Below, piece by piece: positions 8,344 to 17,399 of a DNA stretch of 64,000 nt (position 1 is its first letter; every line of letters begins with the position of its first letter). Made by a program: the position numbers and the translations under genes. Under the pieces are notes generated by a model that saw only the letters and a list, made by a program, of their open reading frames with translations, searched no databases and had not been told where the DNA came from. The stretch covers positions 1-64,000 of the forward strand of contig CANDAE010000001.1 in NCBI GenBank assembly GCA_947382645.1, given 5' to 3'. Origin of the DNA: Suilimivivens sp009774465 (GTDB lineage Bacteria; Bacillota; Clostridia; Lachnospirales; Lachnospiraceae).

Positions 8344-8490
8344 CTACTTTTTTATATTCCCACAGCCCCCGCAATTTTTGCAGTCACATCCACACTGCAG
8401 GGATTTTCCGTTTTTCCTATCCCGAATCATTTTTCTTATCACAGCTCCAACAATGCAGATAAGTACTGCTAGTGTAACCATTGTTCCCAT
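8344..8490 (-). CDS. FeoB-associated Cys-rich membrane protein
   Basis: A 48-residue reading frame with a strong AGGAGG site 7 bases before its ATG. One N-terminal membrane helix (MVTLAVLICIVGAVI) is followed by a basic stretch (RKMIRDRKNGK) and a Cys-rich tail, C-G-C-D-C-K-N-C-G-G-C-G. This is the FeoB-associated Cys-rich protein (FeoC-position) found behind feoB in Clostridia. It begins 30 bases after the feoB stop codon. Its job is not proven; the cysteines could handle Fe2+ or an Fe-S cluster next to FeoB. Confidence 0.85.
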   Translation of the reverse strand: MGTMVTLAVLICIVGAVIRKMIRDRKNGKSLQCGCDCKNCGGCGNIKK

Positions 8491-8520
8491 AAAAACAGCC
8501 TCCTGTAAAAAAACATCATC

Positions 8521-10668
8521 TTATTTTATGCGCACTGCCTTTCCCATGTCAATCTTCATGTTTCTATGCTCTTTATTAGGTCTGAAAAGCAGATAAATGA
8601 ATCCTGCTGCAATCAGCAGTGCAATTATTGTAAAGAATCCAAATTCTCCTTTCTCAAAAAGCATTCCCAGTTGATACACGCACAGGGAAACCAGCCATGC
8701 AACGCCGCACTGATATCCAATTGCAAACCAGAACCACTTTGCATTGTTCATCTCTCTTTTTATTGCTCCCATCGCTGCAAAACAGGGCGCACACAAAAGA
8801 TTGAAGACCAGAAAAGAATAAGCTGCTATCATCGTCATACTTTCTGCCAACCGTCCCCAAATCTCTTCTCCATCTTCAGCCACCTCTGCAAAACCAAATA
8901 AAATTCCAATGGTACCTACCACGTTTTCCTTTGCAATAAGCCCGGTCAATGAAGCGACTGCCATTTTCCAGTCTCCCCAGCCAAGTGGAATAAACAGCCA
9001 GGCAATCAAATTTCCAATTCTGGCCAAAATGCTGCTTTCAAGCTGCTGCGCATTAAGCATTCCAAAAGAACCATCTTCCCATCCAAAGCTCATTAAAAAC
9101 CACAAAACAATTGTTGAAAGCAGAATAACGGTGCCGGCTTTTTTGATAAAGGACCATCCTCTCTCCCACATACTGCGAAGCACACTGCCTGTTGTGGGAA
9201 GATGATAGGCAGGCAGTTCCATGACAAATGGCGCCGGATCTCCTTCAAAGATTTTTGTCTTTTTCAATATAATACCAGAACAGATAATTGCTGCAATTCC
9301 CACAAAATATGCACTGGGTGCTACCCAGACAGCTCCGTCAAACAAAGCCCCTGCAATTAACGCAATGATTGGCAGCTTTGCGCCACAGGGAATAAAGGTG
9401 GTGGTAATAATCGTCATTTTTCTATCCTGCTCATTTTCAATCGTTCTTGAAGCCATAATTCCGGGAACCCCGCATCCGGTACCAATCAATATGGGAATGA
9501 AAGATTTGCCTGAAAGCCCAAACTTATGGAAAATTTTGTCCATAATAAATGCAATGCGCGTCATATACCCACAGCCTTCAAGAAATGCCAGAAACAAAAA
9601 CAATACCAGCATCTGAGGCACAAACCCCAAAACAGCTCCTACACCGGCCACAATACCGTCAAGAATCAGTCCCTTAAGCCAATCCGCACAGCCAATTCCA
9701 TTCAACACGCCTTCCACTGCCGGAGGAATAATTTCTCCAAAAAGAACATCATTGGTCCAGTCTGTTGCAATTGCCCCTACCGTTGTTACAGATACATAGT
9801 ATACGAAAAACATAACTGCTGCAAAAACAGGAAGGGCCAGAATTCTATTCGTTACAAATTTATCAATCCTGTCAGAAATCGTAAGCTTCCCTTTATCAGC
9901 CTTAACATAGCAGTTATCGATTATAGAGGAAATATAAAGGTACCTTTCATTTGTTATGATACTTTCCACGTCATCATCCATTTCTTTTTCCAGATAACTG
10001 ATCTGTTCAGAGACGTCAGGTATGTAATTCATATTGTCCCTGGTTTTGTTATCCTGTTCCAGCAGTTTGATTGCAAAGAATCTTTTCTGTTCTTCCGGTA
10101 TACTGCTGTCAAGCAGATCTGTCACAGCATCTATGGCATTTTCCACCTTTACTGCAAACCTGTGTGAATGTTTGGGTACAATTTTCTCTTTGGCAAGTGA
10201 AACTGCACATTCCACAGCTTTATTGATTCCCGTTCCTTTAAGCGCGGATATTTCCACCACTTCGCATCCCATGCTTTGCCCAAGCTTTTTTGTATCAATT
10301 TTATCTCCATTTTTGTTTACAATATCCATCATGTTAACAGCCATCACAACAGGAATGCCAAGTTCCAAAAGCTGAGTGGATAAATACAGATTTCTTTCAA
10401 GGTTTGTTCCGTCTAAAATATTAATTACAGCATCCGGTCTTTCTTTTATAAGATAGTTTCTTGCCACTATCTCTTCCAAAGTATAGGGAGAAAGAGAATA
10501 AATTCCGGGAAGATCTGTAATCACCACGTCCTTATAACCTTTTAAATTTCCCTCCTTCTTTTCCACTGTGACTCCCGGCCAGTTTCCCACAAACTGGTTT
10601 GAACCTGTAAGCGCATTAAATAATGTTGTTTTCCCACAGTTGGGATTACCTGCAAGTGCAATTTTCAT
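8521..10668 (-). CDS. feoB: Ferrous iron transporter B
   Basis: 715 residues, typical FeoB. The N-terminal GTPase domain has G1 GNPNCGKTTLFN (7-18), G3 DLPG near 52-55, and G4 NMMD near 112. A helical GDI-type spacer follows (about 170-270), then a membrane domain with two Gate-like repeats, including GCGVPGIMASRT near 400 and CAPCFAAMGAIKRE near 640. It imports Fe2+ across the membrane under anaerobic conditions. It follows feoA with a 140-base gap that contains its own palindromic operator-like site and a G-rich ribosome site (GGGGAAAA), and it precedes the small Cys-rich protein. Confidence 0.97.
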   Translation of the reverse strand: MKIALAGNPNCGKTTLFNALTGSNQFVGNWPGVTVEKKEGNLKGYKDVVITDLPGIYSLSPYTLEEIVARNYLIKERPDAVINILDGTNLERNLYLSTQLLELGIPVVMAVNMMDIVNKNGDKIDTKKLGQSMGCEVVEISALKGTGINKAVECAVSLAKEKIVPKHSHRFAVKVENAIDAVTDLLDSSIPEEQKRFFAIKLLEQDNKTRDNMNYIPDVSEQISYLEKEMDDDVESIITNERYLYISSIIDNCYVKADKGKLTISDRIDKFVTNRILALPVFAAVMFFVYYVSVTTVGAIATDWTNDVLFGEIIPPAVEGVLNGIGCADWLKGLILDGIVAGVGAVLGFVPQMLVLFLFLAFLEGCGYMTRIAFIMDKIFHKFGLSGKSFIPILIGTGCGVPGIMASRTIENEQDRKMTIITTTFIPCGAKLPIIALIAGALFDGAVWVAPSAYFVGIAAIICSGIILKKTKIFEGDPAPFVMELPAYHLPTTGSVLRSMWERGWSFIKKAGTVILLSTIVLWFLMSFGWEDGSFGMLNAQQLESSILARIGNLIAWLFIPLGWGDWKMAVASLTGLIAKENVVGTIGILFGFAEVAEDGEEIWGRLAESMTMIAAYSFLVFNLLCAPCFAAMGAIKREMNNAKWFWFAIGYQCGVAWLVSLCVYQLGMLFEKGEFGFFTIIALLIAAGFIYLLFRPNKEHRNMKIDMGKAVRIK

Positions 10669-10775
10669 AAAATTTTCCCCATTTCTGCGCTGCCTTTTTT
10701 ATTTCCAGGCTGTAGACGCAGCGCGGTCACAAACCTGCAAATTCATCACATGCTATTAGTCTTAGCTTCTATATA

Positions 10776-10789
10776 TTAGTTATAACTAA
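10776..10789. promoter_or_regulatory. Palindromic operator between feoA and feoB
   Basis: TTAGTTATAACTAA is a perfect 14-bp palindrome. It extends with one mismatch per side into flanking CTATA/TATAG on the minus strand. It lies 20 bases behind the feoA stop, upstream of feoB. It shares the TTAGTTA/TAACTA half-sites with the feoA promoter region at 11089-11124, as expected for a DtxR-type metalloregulator box. Confidence 0.6.
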
Positions 10790-10808
10790 CTATAGTGTAA
10801 AAAAAAAA

Positions 10809-11063
10809 TTATTCTACCAAAATCATTTCGGCATCTGCCTTGCGAAGAGAAAGCTCATATCCCCGTACCATAACTTCTATGGGATCTCCAAGAGGCGCCA
10901 CCTTTCTTACAAACACCTCAACTCCTTTCGTAATTCCCATATCCATAATCCTTCTCTTAACTGCTCCTTCACCAGAGAGTTTTACTACTTTTACCGTTTT
11001 CCCACAATGAATTTCCTTTAATGTTTTCATATTTTCTCCTTCTTTTGCCATTGTCATGGACAT
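10809..11063 (-). CDS. feoA: FeoA domain protein
   Basis: 84 residues (or 73 from the internal ATG at 11030), an SH3-like FeoA domain that supports FeoB-mediated Fe2+ uptake. The pattern CGKTVKVVKLSGEGAVKRRIMDMGITKGVEVFVRKVAPLGDPIEVMVRGYELSLRKADA is standard for FeoA; it is given here as description, split by me into GEGAVKRRIMDMGI and LGDPIEV as key motifs. Two starts are possible: ATG 11063 with GGTGATGAA, or ATG 11030 with GAAGGAG five bases before. The shorter product matches usual FeoA length. It is first in the feo operon, under the promoter at 11089-11117. Confidence 0.93.
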   Translation of the reverse strand: MSMTMAKEGENMKTLKEIHCGKTVKVVKLSGEGAVKRRIMDMGITKGVEVFVRKVAPLGDPIEVMVRGYELSLRKADAEMILVE

Positions 11064-11088
11064 TTCATCACCTTCTTTCCACTTAGTT

Positions 11089-11124
11089 AGTGTATGCTAT
11101 TTATAGTTAGTTGTCAATAACTAT
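11089..11124 (-). promoter_or_regulatory. feoA promoter with overlapping metalloregulator operator
   Basis: On the minus strand, TTGACA (11112-11117) and TACACT (11089-11094) are separated by 17 bases, a good sigma-A promoter. The inverted repeat ATAGTTA/TAACTAT (11103-11109, 11118-11124) covers the -35 box, and CACTAACTAA overlaps the -10 box. The divergent DtxR-type gene starts at 11220, so repression by that protein with Fe2+ is the simplest reading. Confidence 0.7.
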
Positions 11125-11219
11125 TTACACTTTTTTAATATTTCATTTCTGTTATTTTTATGATAAAATGTGTTATATTATATTTTAGTAACTGAATTTT
11201 TGAAAAATAAGGAAGTCCC

Positions 11220-11582
11220 ATGCATACCAACGAATCAGCCGAAAATTATCTTGAAACTATACTGATATTAAGTAAAATCCGTCCCGTCGTCCGCTCAGTT
11301 GACGTTGCGGAAGAGTTGGGATTTAAAAAGCCCAGCGTCAGTGTTGCCATGAAAAATTTACGTGAAAAAAACCACATTACCGTTACAAAGGAAGGTTTTA
11401 TTTACCTTACTGCTTCCGGCAGAGAAATTGCAGAAATGATCTATGAGCGTCATCAATTTCTTACGAAATGGCTGGTAAGCCTTGGTGTTGATGAAAAAAC
11501 TGCAGCTCAGGATGCCTGCAGAATCGAACATGATATCAGTAAAGAAAGCTTTAAAGCTATCAAAAAGCACATTAAACTATAA
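11220..11582 (+). CDS. DtxR/MntR family metal-dependent repressor (likely iron)
   Basis: 120 residues: an N-terminal winged HTH (SVDVAEELGFKKPSVSVAMKNL, about 26-47) and a dimerisation domain, with no C-terminal SH3 domain, as in MntR. The metal-site segment is C100-R-I-E103-H104 with His78 (YERH). MntR has Glu where this protein has Cys100, while DtxR has Cys there, so I infer iron rather than manganese sensing. It is divergent from feoAB with operator-like palindromes between, which fits an Fe2+-activated repressor of iron uptake. An AAGGAAG site precedes the ATG. A membrane protein gene follows 31 bases downstream. Confidence 0.9.
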   Translation: MHTNESAENYLETILILSKIRPVVRSVDVAEELGFKKPSVSVAMKNLREKNHITVTKEGFIYLTASGREIAEMIYERHQFLTKWLVSLGVDEKTAAQDACRIEHDISKESFKAIKKHIKL

Positions 11583-11613
11583 CAATTCCCATTAGCCTGA
11601 AAAGGAGAATTTC

Positions 11614-11898
11614 ATGAAACGCAAACCAAAACAAATTGCAGCCATCATCTGTATTATATTACTGGTTCTTTTATATGTGGCAACTCTGGTTGTATCTCTT
11701 TTGGACTTTCCCGGCTCAGACAGGCTCTTTGCCGCATGTCTGATTGCTACTGTGGGACTTCCCATTTTACTTTGGATTTATATCTGGCTTTATGGAAGAT
11801 TGACACAGCGTTCCAGTATCGCAGAAGTCTTCCCTGACCAGGCAAGGTCTGTCGGCGGGGCACCCTTAAATTCAGACAAAGAAAAGCAGGAGGAATAA
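11614..11898 (+). CDS. Small membrane protein, two helices, downstream of the DtxR-type repressor
   Basis: 94 residues with a basic N-terminus (MKRKPKQ), two membrane helices (about 8-30 and 41-61) and a polar tail. AAAAGGAG lies 6 bases before the ATG. It follows the repressor by 31 bases in the same direction and ends inside a terminator. Unknown family; small two-helix proteins of this kind are common in Lachnospiraceae and have no assigned role. Confidence 0.75.
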   Translation: MKRKPKQIAAIICIILLVLLYVATLVVSLLDFPGSDRLFAACLIATVGLPILLWIYIWLYGRLTQRSSIAEVFPDQARSVGGAPLNSDKEKQEE

Positions 11899-11912
11899 TC
11901 TCTCCTGCTTTT
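11882..11912 (+). terminator. Terminator overlapping the end of the 94-residue gene
   Basis: Stem AAAAGCAGGAG (11882-11892) pairs with CTCCTGCTTTT (11902-11912). The left arm is inside the last codons of the small membrane protein and the T-run follows on the plus strand. The A-run on the other arm would also let it end minus-strand transcripts of the HAD gene. Confidence 0.7.
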
Positions 11913-11950
11913 GCTTATCCTGTAAGGCTGCCTCACACCATGCGGCATCC

Positions 11951-12559
11951 TTATTTTTTGTCTGTTAAAATTCTTTCAAGTTCCACCTTTGCCTGATCTA
12001 AAGATTCAAATACCAGCCCTTTCATTCCTTCCTTTCGAGCTGCCTCCACATTCCTTTGAAGATCATCAATAAAGACACATTCTTCTGCTTTCAGGTCATA
12101 TTTACTGCATAAAAGCTGATAAATTTCAGGTGCAGGCTTAATCAGTTTTTCCTGATAGGATAAAATTCCCCCATCAATTTCCTCCAAAAAGTCAAGTGCC
12201 TTAATACACTCCACATGAGCCTTTCTGGAGAAATTGGAAATTACATAAACGTGATACCCCTTCTCTTTCAATTCTCTGATCCAGGGGATTGCATAATCAA
12301 ATCTCTGTATAATTCCTTCCACATTTTCAAACACCTCTCTGATTTCCTTTTCTATGGAAGGATCATTTCTAATAAACTCCTCAAGCAACTCCTCATCAGA
12401 AAGCTTTCCTCTGTCCATTTCATTCCAAAAGGGGCTTCTTACTGTAGCATCCGCCAGTTTTTCAAAAATCTCCTCTGAATAGCCAAAACTGCGAAAAAAC
12501 TTCTCCCACACAAATCCTGCCAGCACATTTCCAATGTCAAACACAATATTTTTTATCAT
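11951..12559 (-). CDS. HAD superfamily phosphatase (YihX-like)
   Basis: 202-residue HAD hydrolase of the IA type. Motif I is IVFDIGNVL (residues 4-12), motif II is VISNFS near 107, the Lys of motif III is in EKLIKPAPEIY near 140, and motif IV is CVFIDDLQRNVEAA near 163. The DxGN form of motif I is typical of YihX-like sugar-phosphate phosphatases. The ATG overlaps the stop of the lysR gene (ATGA), so the two are translationally coupled. Substrate unknown. Confidence 0.9.
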   Translation of the reverse strand: MIKNIVFDIGNVLAGFVWEKFFRSFGYSEEIFEKLADATVRSPFWNEMDRGKLSDEELLEEFIRNDPSIEKEIREVFENVEGIIQRFDYAIPWIRELKEKGYHVYVISNFSRKAHVECIKALDFLEEIDGGILSYQEKLIKPAPEIYQLLCSKYDLKAEECVFIDDLQRNVEAARKEGMKGLVFESLDQAKVELERILTDKK

Positions 12560-13506
12560 AATTCAATCTCCTGATTTCCTTTCTTTATCACTGTTCGTTC
12601 CACTCCGGCAGTTTTTCTTTCACTGCCTTTTATCATACGCAGAAATTCCTCTGCCGCCCGTGACAACGCTGTTTTTGTATCCGCCGCCACGCAAATCTGC
12701 CTTTTGGGAATAATCTTATTAAACCGCAGTTCAAACAGCTTTCCGTTTTCCAGATATTCTGCTGCAAAATCCCTGACCACACATCCCACCCCCAGGCTGC
12801 GCAGTGCAAACTGTACTATCATATCACTGGTGGCAAGTTCAAATTCCGGATGAAGCTCCACGTTACTTTTCCGAAGAAATGCATCTACATAGCTTTTCGT
12901 GCTGGTATTTCCCTCCAGAGAAATAATTGGAAGCTTTTCCAGTTCCTGAAAATCCAGCATGTGATTTTTATACTGAATAAATTTTCTTCCCGCCACAAAA
13001 ACATCTTCAATTTCCCTTACCGGTATTATATCAAATTCCTGCGTTTTGTCTATGGGCGTACTCACCACACCAAAATCAATTTTCCTCTCTTTCAAAAGAT
13101 TTAAAGTGGCCGGGGTAGGCGCGTTGGTAACAGTCACCTTTATGCCCGGATATTTTTCGTGAAACTGTTCCAAAAGAGGCAGCAGATAAAATTTAAGCGT
13201 CATGTCGCTTGCTCCGATTTTCAGTTCCCCAAAGCTAAGCTGCAGCATGGATGAAAGTTTTTTCTCACCCAGTTCAATCTGCTCATATCCAGCCTTAATA
13301 TGCTCATAAAGAACCTCTCCCTCCGGCGTTAACCTGATTCCTTTTGACGCCCTTACGAACAGCTTTACACCAAGTCCGTTTTCAAGCTGCTTAAGCGCCT
13401 GACTCACTGCCGGCTGGGAAATGGAAAGCTCTGCGGCAGCAGTTGTAAGACTGCCGCACTTTGCAGCAAAATAAAACACTTTATAATACTCAAGATTTTC
13501 CGTCAC
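12556..13506 (-). CDS. LysR family transcriptional regulator
   Basis: 316 residues. The N-terminal winged HTH (residues 1-60) shows AAAELSISQPAVSQALKQLE, followed by GVKLFVRASKGIRLTPEG. The C-terminal type 2 periplasmic-binding-like domain (about 90-295) binds the co-inducer. A basic tail of about 20 residues is unusual but short. It is coupled to the HAD gene by a 4-base overlap and lies 41 bases behind the 170-residue unknown protein. The target and effector are not evident. Confidence 0.93.
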   Translation of the reverse strand: MTENLEYYKVFYFAAKCGSLTTAAAELSISQPAVSQALKQLENGLGVKLFVRASKGIRLTPEGEVLYEHIKAGYEQIELGEKKLSSMLQLSFGELKIGASDMTLKFYLLPLLEQFHEKYPGIKVTVTNAPTPATLNLLKERKIDFGVVSTPIDKTQEFDIIPVREIEDVFVAGRKFIQYKNHMLDFQELEKLPIISLEGNTSTKSYVDAFLRKSNVELHPEFELATSDMIVQFALRSLGVGCVVRDFAAEYLENGKLFELRFNKIIPKRQICVAADTKTALSRAAEEFLRMIKGSERKTAGVERTVIKKGNQEIEL

Positions 13507-13547
13507 ACTGATTCCCTGCCCTTTCTATCACCTGTAAAACCTGCTCC

Positions 13548-14060
13548 TTAAGTTAATAACTTTTCTCCTCTTTGCCAGTTAAGCCGGTCATCCCCCTGAA
13601 ACAGGAAAAGACTTTTTTTCCCGAGGAATGGATGCATATTCCTCCTTAAAGCTTCTGCGTCATTTATAACAGGATTCTTTCCGGCGAGCACCAAAATCAG
13701 CTTTGACCTGGCATGATAAAGCTTTAATTTTGCAGAAAGCATATCCAGAGATTTTTCCTTTTCCTGTTCTTCATAGTCCTCAAAACATTTACTCATCTGC
13801 AGAAAAGAAAAAGGCACCACCCTGTTTTCCATTTTCTCCTCACTTATCCAATAAAGAAGATTCAGCCTTACATTTCGGAACACCTCACTGTGGGAGCGCA
13901 GCACAGATGCAATATCCGCCGCCATCCCGCGCACATATTCCCTGGGCAGTCCGCAGTCGACCACCAATGTCATTTCAAGGATTCCTCCTGAATAATTTCC
14001 CTTTACGTGAAGCACCCTCTCCACTGCATTCACCAGATTTTTCTTCTGCAAAAGCTCCAT
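13548..14060 (-). CDS. Unknown protein between sortase B and lysR
   Basis: 170 residues, no signal peptide and no membrane segment. A hydrophobic beta-strand-like segment GGILEMTLVVDCGLP near 25-39 and another, KLILVLAGKNPVI, near 115-127 suggest an alpha/beta fold reminiscent of a VWA domain, but without a visible MIDAS motif. I do not recognise the family. AAAGGAG precedes the ATG. It starts 44 bases after the sortase stop and ends 41 bases before lysR, so surface protein, sortase, this gene, lysR and HAD could form one minus-strand transcription unit. Confidence 0.7.
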   Translation of the reverse strand: MELLQKKNLVNAVERVLHVKGNYSGGILEMTLVVDCGLPREYVRGMAADIASVLRSHSEVFRNVRLNLLYWISEEKMENRVVPFSFLQMSKCFEDYEEQEKEKSLDMLSAKLKLYHARSKLILVLAGKNPVINDAEALRRNMHPFLGKKSLFLFQGDDRLNWQRGEKLLT

Positions 14061-14104
14061 TTTTCAGGCTCCTTTCCCCTGTCAGGATAATTTCCGAATC
14101 TTTC

Positions 14105-14932
14105 CTAGCTCCGCCTCTTAGCTACCACAACAAATCTTCCATCCTCCACATGATACGCACAGGTGGATAATGTCACAAAAGTATCTCCATAGGACGCTTC
14201 CACCTTTGTGTCATACAAAGATAATTCCTTTATGTTTTCATAAAATGTCATAAATTCTTCCGGCGTCTTCGCTTCATAAAATTCATAATACTTAAAGACT
14301 TCTTCGTCCTTTTCATATATCTGTGAAAAAAACACTGCTACAATTTCATAAGTGCGCTCTTCATAAAGAGTATCAAAAGAAAAAGACGGATGTTCCTTCC
14401 AGAACGCTTCTTTTTGATAAAGGTCAAGCTCCCCAAACATAGCGCCATCTTTCATATTATGACCATATATAACGAAATTGGTTCCCGGCGTATTCACGTC
14501 TGCGATATCTTTTACAAACAGACAGCCATATTTATCCTCGTCTCCATAAAAATTGTGATGCAGATAGTATTCCTGATCCATGCTCCGCACAACTGGATAA
14601 TCTATCCGGGTTCCTTCTACCTTAAGCCACCCTGCCATATCCTTATTCTTTTCATATAATGCAGCATATTGTGCCAGCAGTGCAGGCTCTTTTTTCTCCT
14701 GCTCTGTCTCATCCATACTTAATTCTTCTTTCAGCGGCTGATCTGTTTCCCTTGTCTGTACCGGTTCTGCCTCTTTAGCTGCCTCTGAAAATTCCTCCAG
14801 TTCTTTTTGCTGTGCTCTGTGCTGCAATGACAAATAGTATGCCCGACCAATTTGAATCAGGCATACTATCATAATTATCAGAAGCACCATTCGAATCAAT
14901 CGTATCAATCGGTTCCTTCTTTTATTCTCCAT
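14105..14932 (-). CDS. srtB: Class B sortase
   Basis: 275 residues. The N-terminal membrane anchor (about 10-30) is followed by a Glu-rich linker and the sortase domain. Catalytic residues are visible as His158 (VIYGHNM), Cys258 (LSTCAY) and Arg266 (EDGRFVVVAKR), and the region between has the long helix insert of class B (FSFDTLYEERTYEIVAVF). Class B enzymes cut an (N/S/P)PxT(N/G)-type signal and attach the protein to the peptidoglycan. The gene overlaps the upstream surface-protein gene by 11 bases, and that protein has P-K-T-G before a membrane helix, so the two are a likely enzyme-substrate pair. Confidence 0.9.
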   Translation of the reverse strand: MENKRRNRLIRLIRMVLLIIMIVCLIQIGRAYYLSLQHRAQQKELEEFSEAAKEAEPVQTRETDQPLKEELSMDETEQEKKEPALLAQYAALYEKNKDMAGWLKVEGTRIDYPVVRSMDQEYYLHHNFYGDEDKYGCLFVKDIADVNTPGTNFVIYGHNMKDGAMFGELDLYQKEAFWKEHPSFSFDTLYEERTYEIVAVFFSQIYEKDEEVFKYYEFYEAKTPEEFMTFYENIKELSLYDTKVEASYGDTFVTLSTCAYHVEDGRFVVVAKRRS

Positions 14933-17399
14933 AAACCTCTTTCCACTCTGCTGTCTTTTTGCCTATACTGTGATAGTATACCAAAAGCAGGAATATTGCT
15001 GCAAGTGCCAATCCGATGCGGAACCATCCTCCTTTTCTGCTCCACTTGATAATTCTGGTAAGCAGTTCCCGTTTTTCCGCCTCTGTCATGCCGCACTTTT
15101 CAGAATCAAAATAGGATAACAAATACATCAGCCCTGCAATCATGGCTACGGTCGCATACACTTCCACTGCCATATTCTCCCCGGTTTTCGGCTCTGTGCC
15201 ATCGCCTGCTGCCTCTTTCTGAACTGTATTTTCTTCACTGGTCTGTAAACTTGCCGTAGCGCTTTCATTTACAGCTTTTACTTCTGCTACTGTATCTCCT
15301 GCCTGTGTATTTTCATTCATCTGGGCGCTGCCACCGCCTGCTGCACTATCACTGCTTCCCTGATTTTCTGCACTGTTGCCGGGACCTCCCTCATTGCTGC
15401 CCTGATTATCCCCGTTATCGCCTTTATCATCTCCACTATCGTCCTTGTCATCCCCACTGCCACCTCCGATTGCCGAAAGTATCTCTGTACGTTCATGTCC
15501 ACATATAGTACATTTATAAACTTTTTCTCCTGCTTCCGTCTCTGTAGGCTGTTTTGTTATGGTTCCCCCATCCTCTGTGTGGGCTGCCTGATCAGCCTTT
15601 GCTCCGCAGTCACATTCATGCCAATGATCTGTGTCATCCCACTTCCAGTCTGTTCCATAAGCATGTACATGGTCTACAAGCTTTGCCTCACCAGTCGTCT
15701 CATCCTTTACTACAATATATTTTCCTGTGTCGCTGCTGAAATAATCCGCCGGATTCGCCGCCTCGCCCATCTTGTCTAGCCAGCCTGATGTAAAAATGCC
15801 ATCCTTATCAAAGGCTCCTTTTACTACGCCGATAGACGCTCCCTGTGTCAGGGGACCTGAAAGAATAATTTTCCCTCCGTCACTTAAATCTACATTACAC
15901 GTTACCCCATTCCTACCTGTATTTCCAGTAATAACAGGATTTCCTGACACCTTAAATCCTCCTTCGTTCCAGGCATTAATACCAGCTCCAGTATTGTTTA
16001 CAATACTGCCTCCCGACATCTCCATTGTACAATTTGGCGAAATGGAAACTCCGCCATAAGAACCTCCTGAAATTTCTCCCCCTAACATAAGTAAAAAGCC
16101 CTTCTGCCCATTTATTATAGAGTTACCATGACCGTCTGCATTAGTCATTATATTATTTGAAATACTGCCGCCTTTTATTTGAACATTACCTGCTTTCATT
16201 CCTGAACCAATCTGTATAGCTGCACCGCCAGCAGTTCCATTCCCAGTAATGTTTCCGCCTTCCATGATAAAGTTTCCTTCTCCTACATACACAGCATAGG
16301 AACTCCCTGCATAATTACCATGTATACTTCCGCCTTCCATTTGAAAATTGGCATTATCAAGGGCAACTGCCGCACTTGCAAAAGCAGTATTGTTTCGGAT
16401 TTCAGCGCCATCTTTCATAATGAAACTGCTTCCGGAATCCAGTTTAACGCCCGCTCCATCACGCTCCAAATGATTATTCTCCAAAACTGCACCTGCTTCC
16501 AGAACCAGCCTTCCACCACTAATCACGTAAACCAATGAACCTTTATATGTAATATTAATTCCCGAATTAGTACGTGTTGTGGGATCGCTGCTGCTCCAGA
16601 CAGCTCCTCCATCTATTATTATATTCTTCAGGGTAACCGTACATGGCCCATTAATTTTCAGCATCACATGCGAACTGCCGCCTGCATCTGCATCCCCCCG
16701 AATAATTCTATGTCCCTGTCCATCTACTGTAATATCATGATCCCCTGCAAGGTAATGATTGCCATCCCAATTAGTCCCGGTCAGAATAATATCCTGCTGC
16801 AGCCTGATTTCAGAGAATTGATCAGCACTCCGGCAGGCATCCACCGCTTCTGCAAAGGTTCCCTCATTCCACGTACTTCCACCATCTGTGCTATATGAAG
16901 CCTCCTGCGCCGCTACAGGTGCGGCATCAGCCAGAAACAGCACTGCTTCTTCATTAGCAGGTTCCCATTTTGCATACAAATCCATTGTCTGGGTAATTGC
17001 CGCATCCATGTCAAATTTTTCGCCATTTTCCTCTGCAACTGCCCATCCGTTCAAACGATATCCTTCTTTTACAAGTTCCGGAAACTGAAATAATTTTTCT
17101 CCTGCTTTTACTTCACAGGTTTCCTGCAAGATGCCGTCACTGTAAAAATTAATCTGGAAATATTCTTCATCAGCATCCTGAGATATTATTTCTTCTCCTT
17201 CTTCATCTCCATTTTCTTCATCATCTTTTTCTTCATTTGAAATTAATTCATTACCCGATACTCCACCGGTTCCAGCCTGTGCACCACTGCTATCCGGCAG
17301 CATTTCATCGCCGCCTGACGGTATTCCATTATTTTCTGACGGCTGCAATTCCTCCATATTTGTATGTACCTCTTCTTCTGCCATTGCCCTGATTGGCAT
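14922..17399 (-). CDS. Secreted beta-helix surface protein with PKTG signal; signal peptide out of frame
   Basis: 825 codons from the first in-frame ATG. Order: an acidic linker, an InlB-like B-repeat (about 75-130, FYSDGILQETCEVKAGEKLFQFP...GYRLNGWAV), and a right-handed parallel beta-helix built from GG-S/N-I repeats (about 195-570). Then come a small Cys/His domain (HWHECDCGAKADQAAHTEDGG), a Gly/Asp/Ser linker, P-K-T-G (737-740), one membrane helix, about 30 cytoplasm-like residues and a second helix (about 790-810). The true start and signal peptide are at 17482, separated by a frameshift at a run of seven G. It is followed by sortase B with an 11-base overlap. The function is probably adhesion or glycan contact at the surface. 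Confidence 0.8.
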   Translation of the reverse strand: MPIRAMAEEEVHTNMEELQPSENNGIPSGGDEMLPDSSGAQAGTGGVSGNELISNEEKDDEENGDEEGEEIISQDADEEYFQINFYSDGILQETCEVKAGEKLFQFPELVKEGYRLNGWAVAEENGEKFDMDAAITQTMDLYAKWEPANEEAVLFLADAAPVAAQEASYSTDGGSTWNEGTFAEAVDACRSADQFSEIRLQQDIILTGTNWDGNHYLAGDHDITVDGQGHRIIRGDADAGGSSHVMLKINGPCTVTLKNIIIDGGAVWSSSDPTTRTNSGINITYKGSLVYVISGGRLVLEAGAVLENNHLERDGAGVKLDSGSSFIMKDGAEIRNNTAFASAAVALDNANFQMEGGSIHGNYAGSSYAVYVGEGNFIMEGGNITGNGTAGGAAIQIGSGMKAGNVQIKGGSISNNIMTNADGHGNSIINGQKGFLLMLGGEISGGSYGGVSISPNCTMEMSGGSIVNNTGAGINAWNEGGFKVSGNPVITGNTGRNGVTCNVDLSDGGKIILSGPLTQGASIGVVKGAFDKDGIFTSGWLDKMGEAANPADYFSSDTGKYIVVKDETTGEAKLVDHVHAYGTDWKWDDTDHWHECDCGAKADQAAHTEDGGTITKQPTETEAGEKVYKCTICGHERTEILSAIGGGSGDDKDDSGDDKGDNGDNQGSNEGGPGNSAENQGSSDSAAGGGSAQMNENTQAGDTVAEVKAVNESATASLQTSEENTVQKEAAGDGTEPKTGENMAVEVYATVAMIAGLMYLLSYFDSEKCGMTEAEKRELLTRIIKWSRKGGWFRIGLALAAIFLLLVYYHSIGKKTAEWKEVYGE

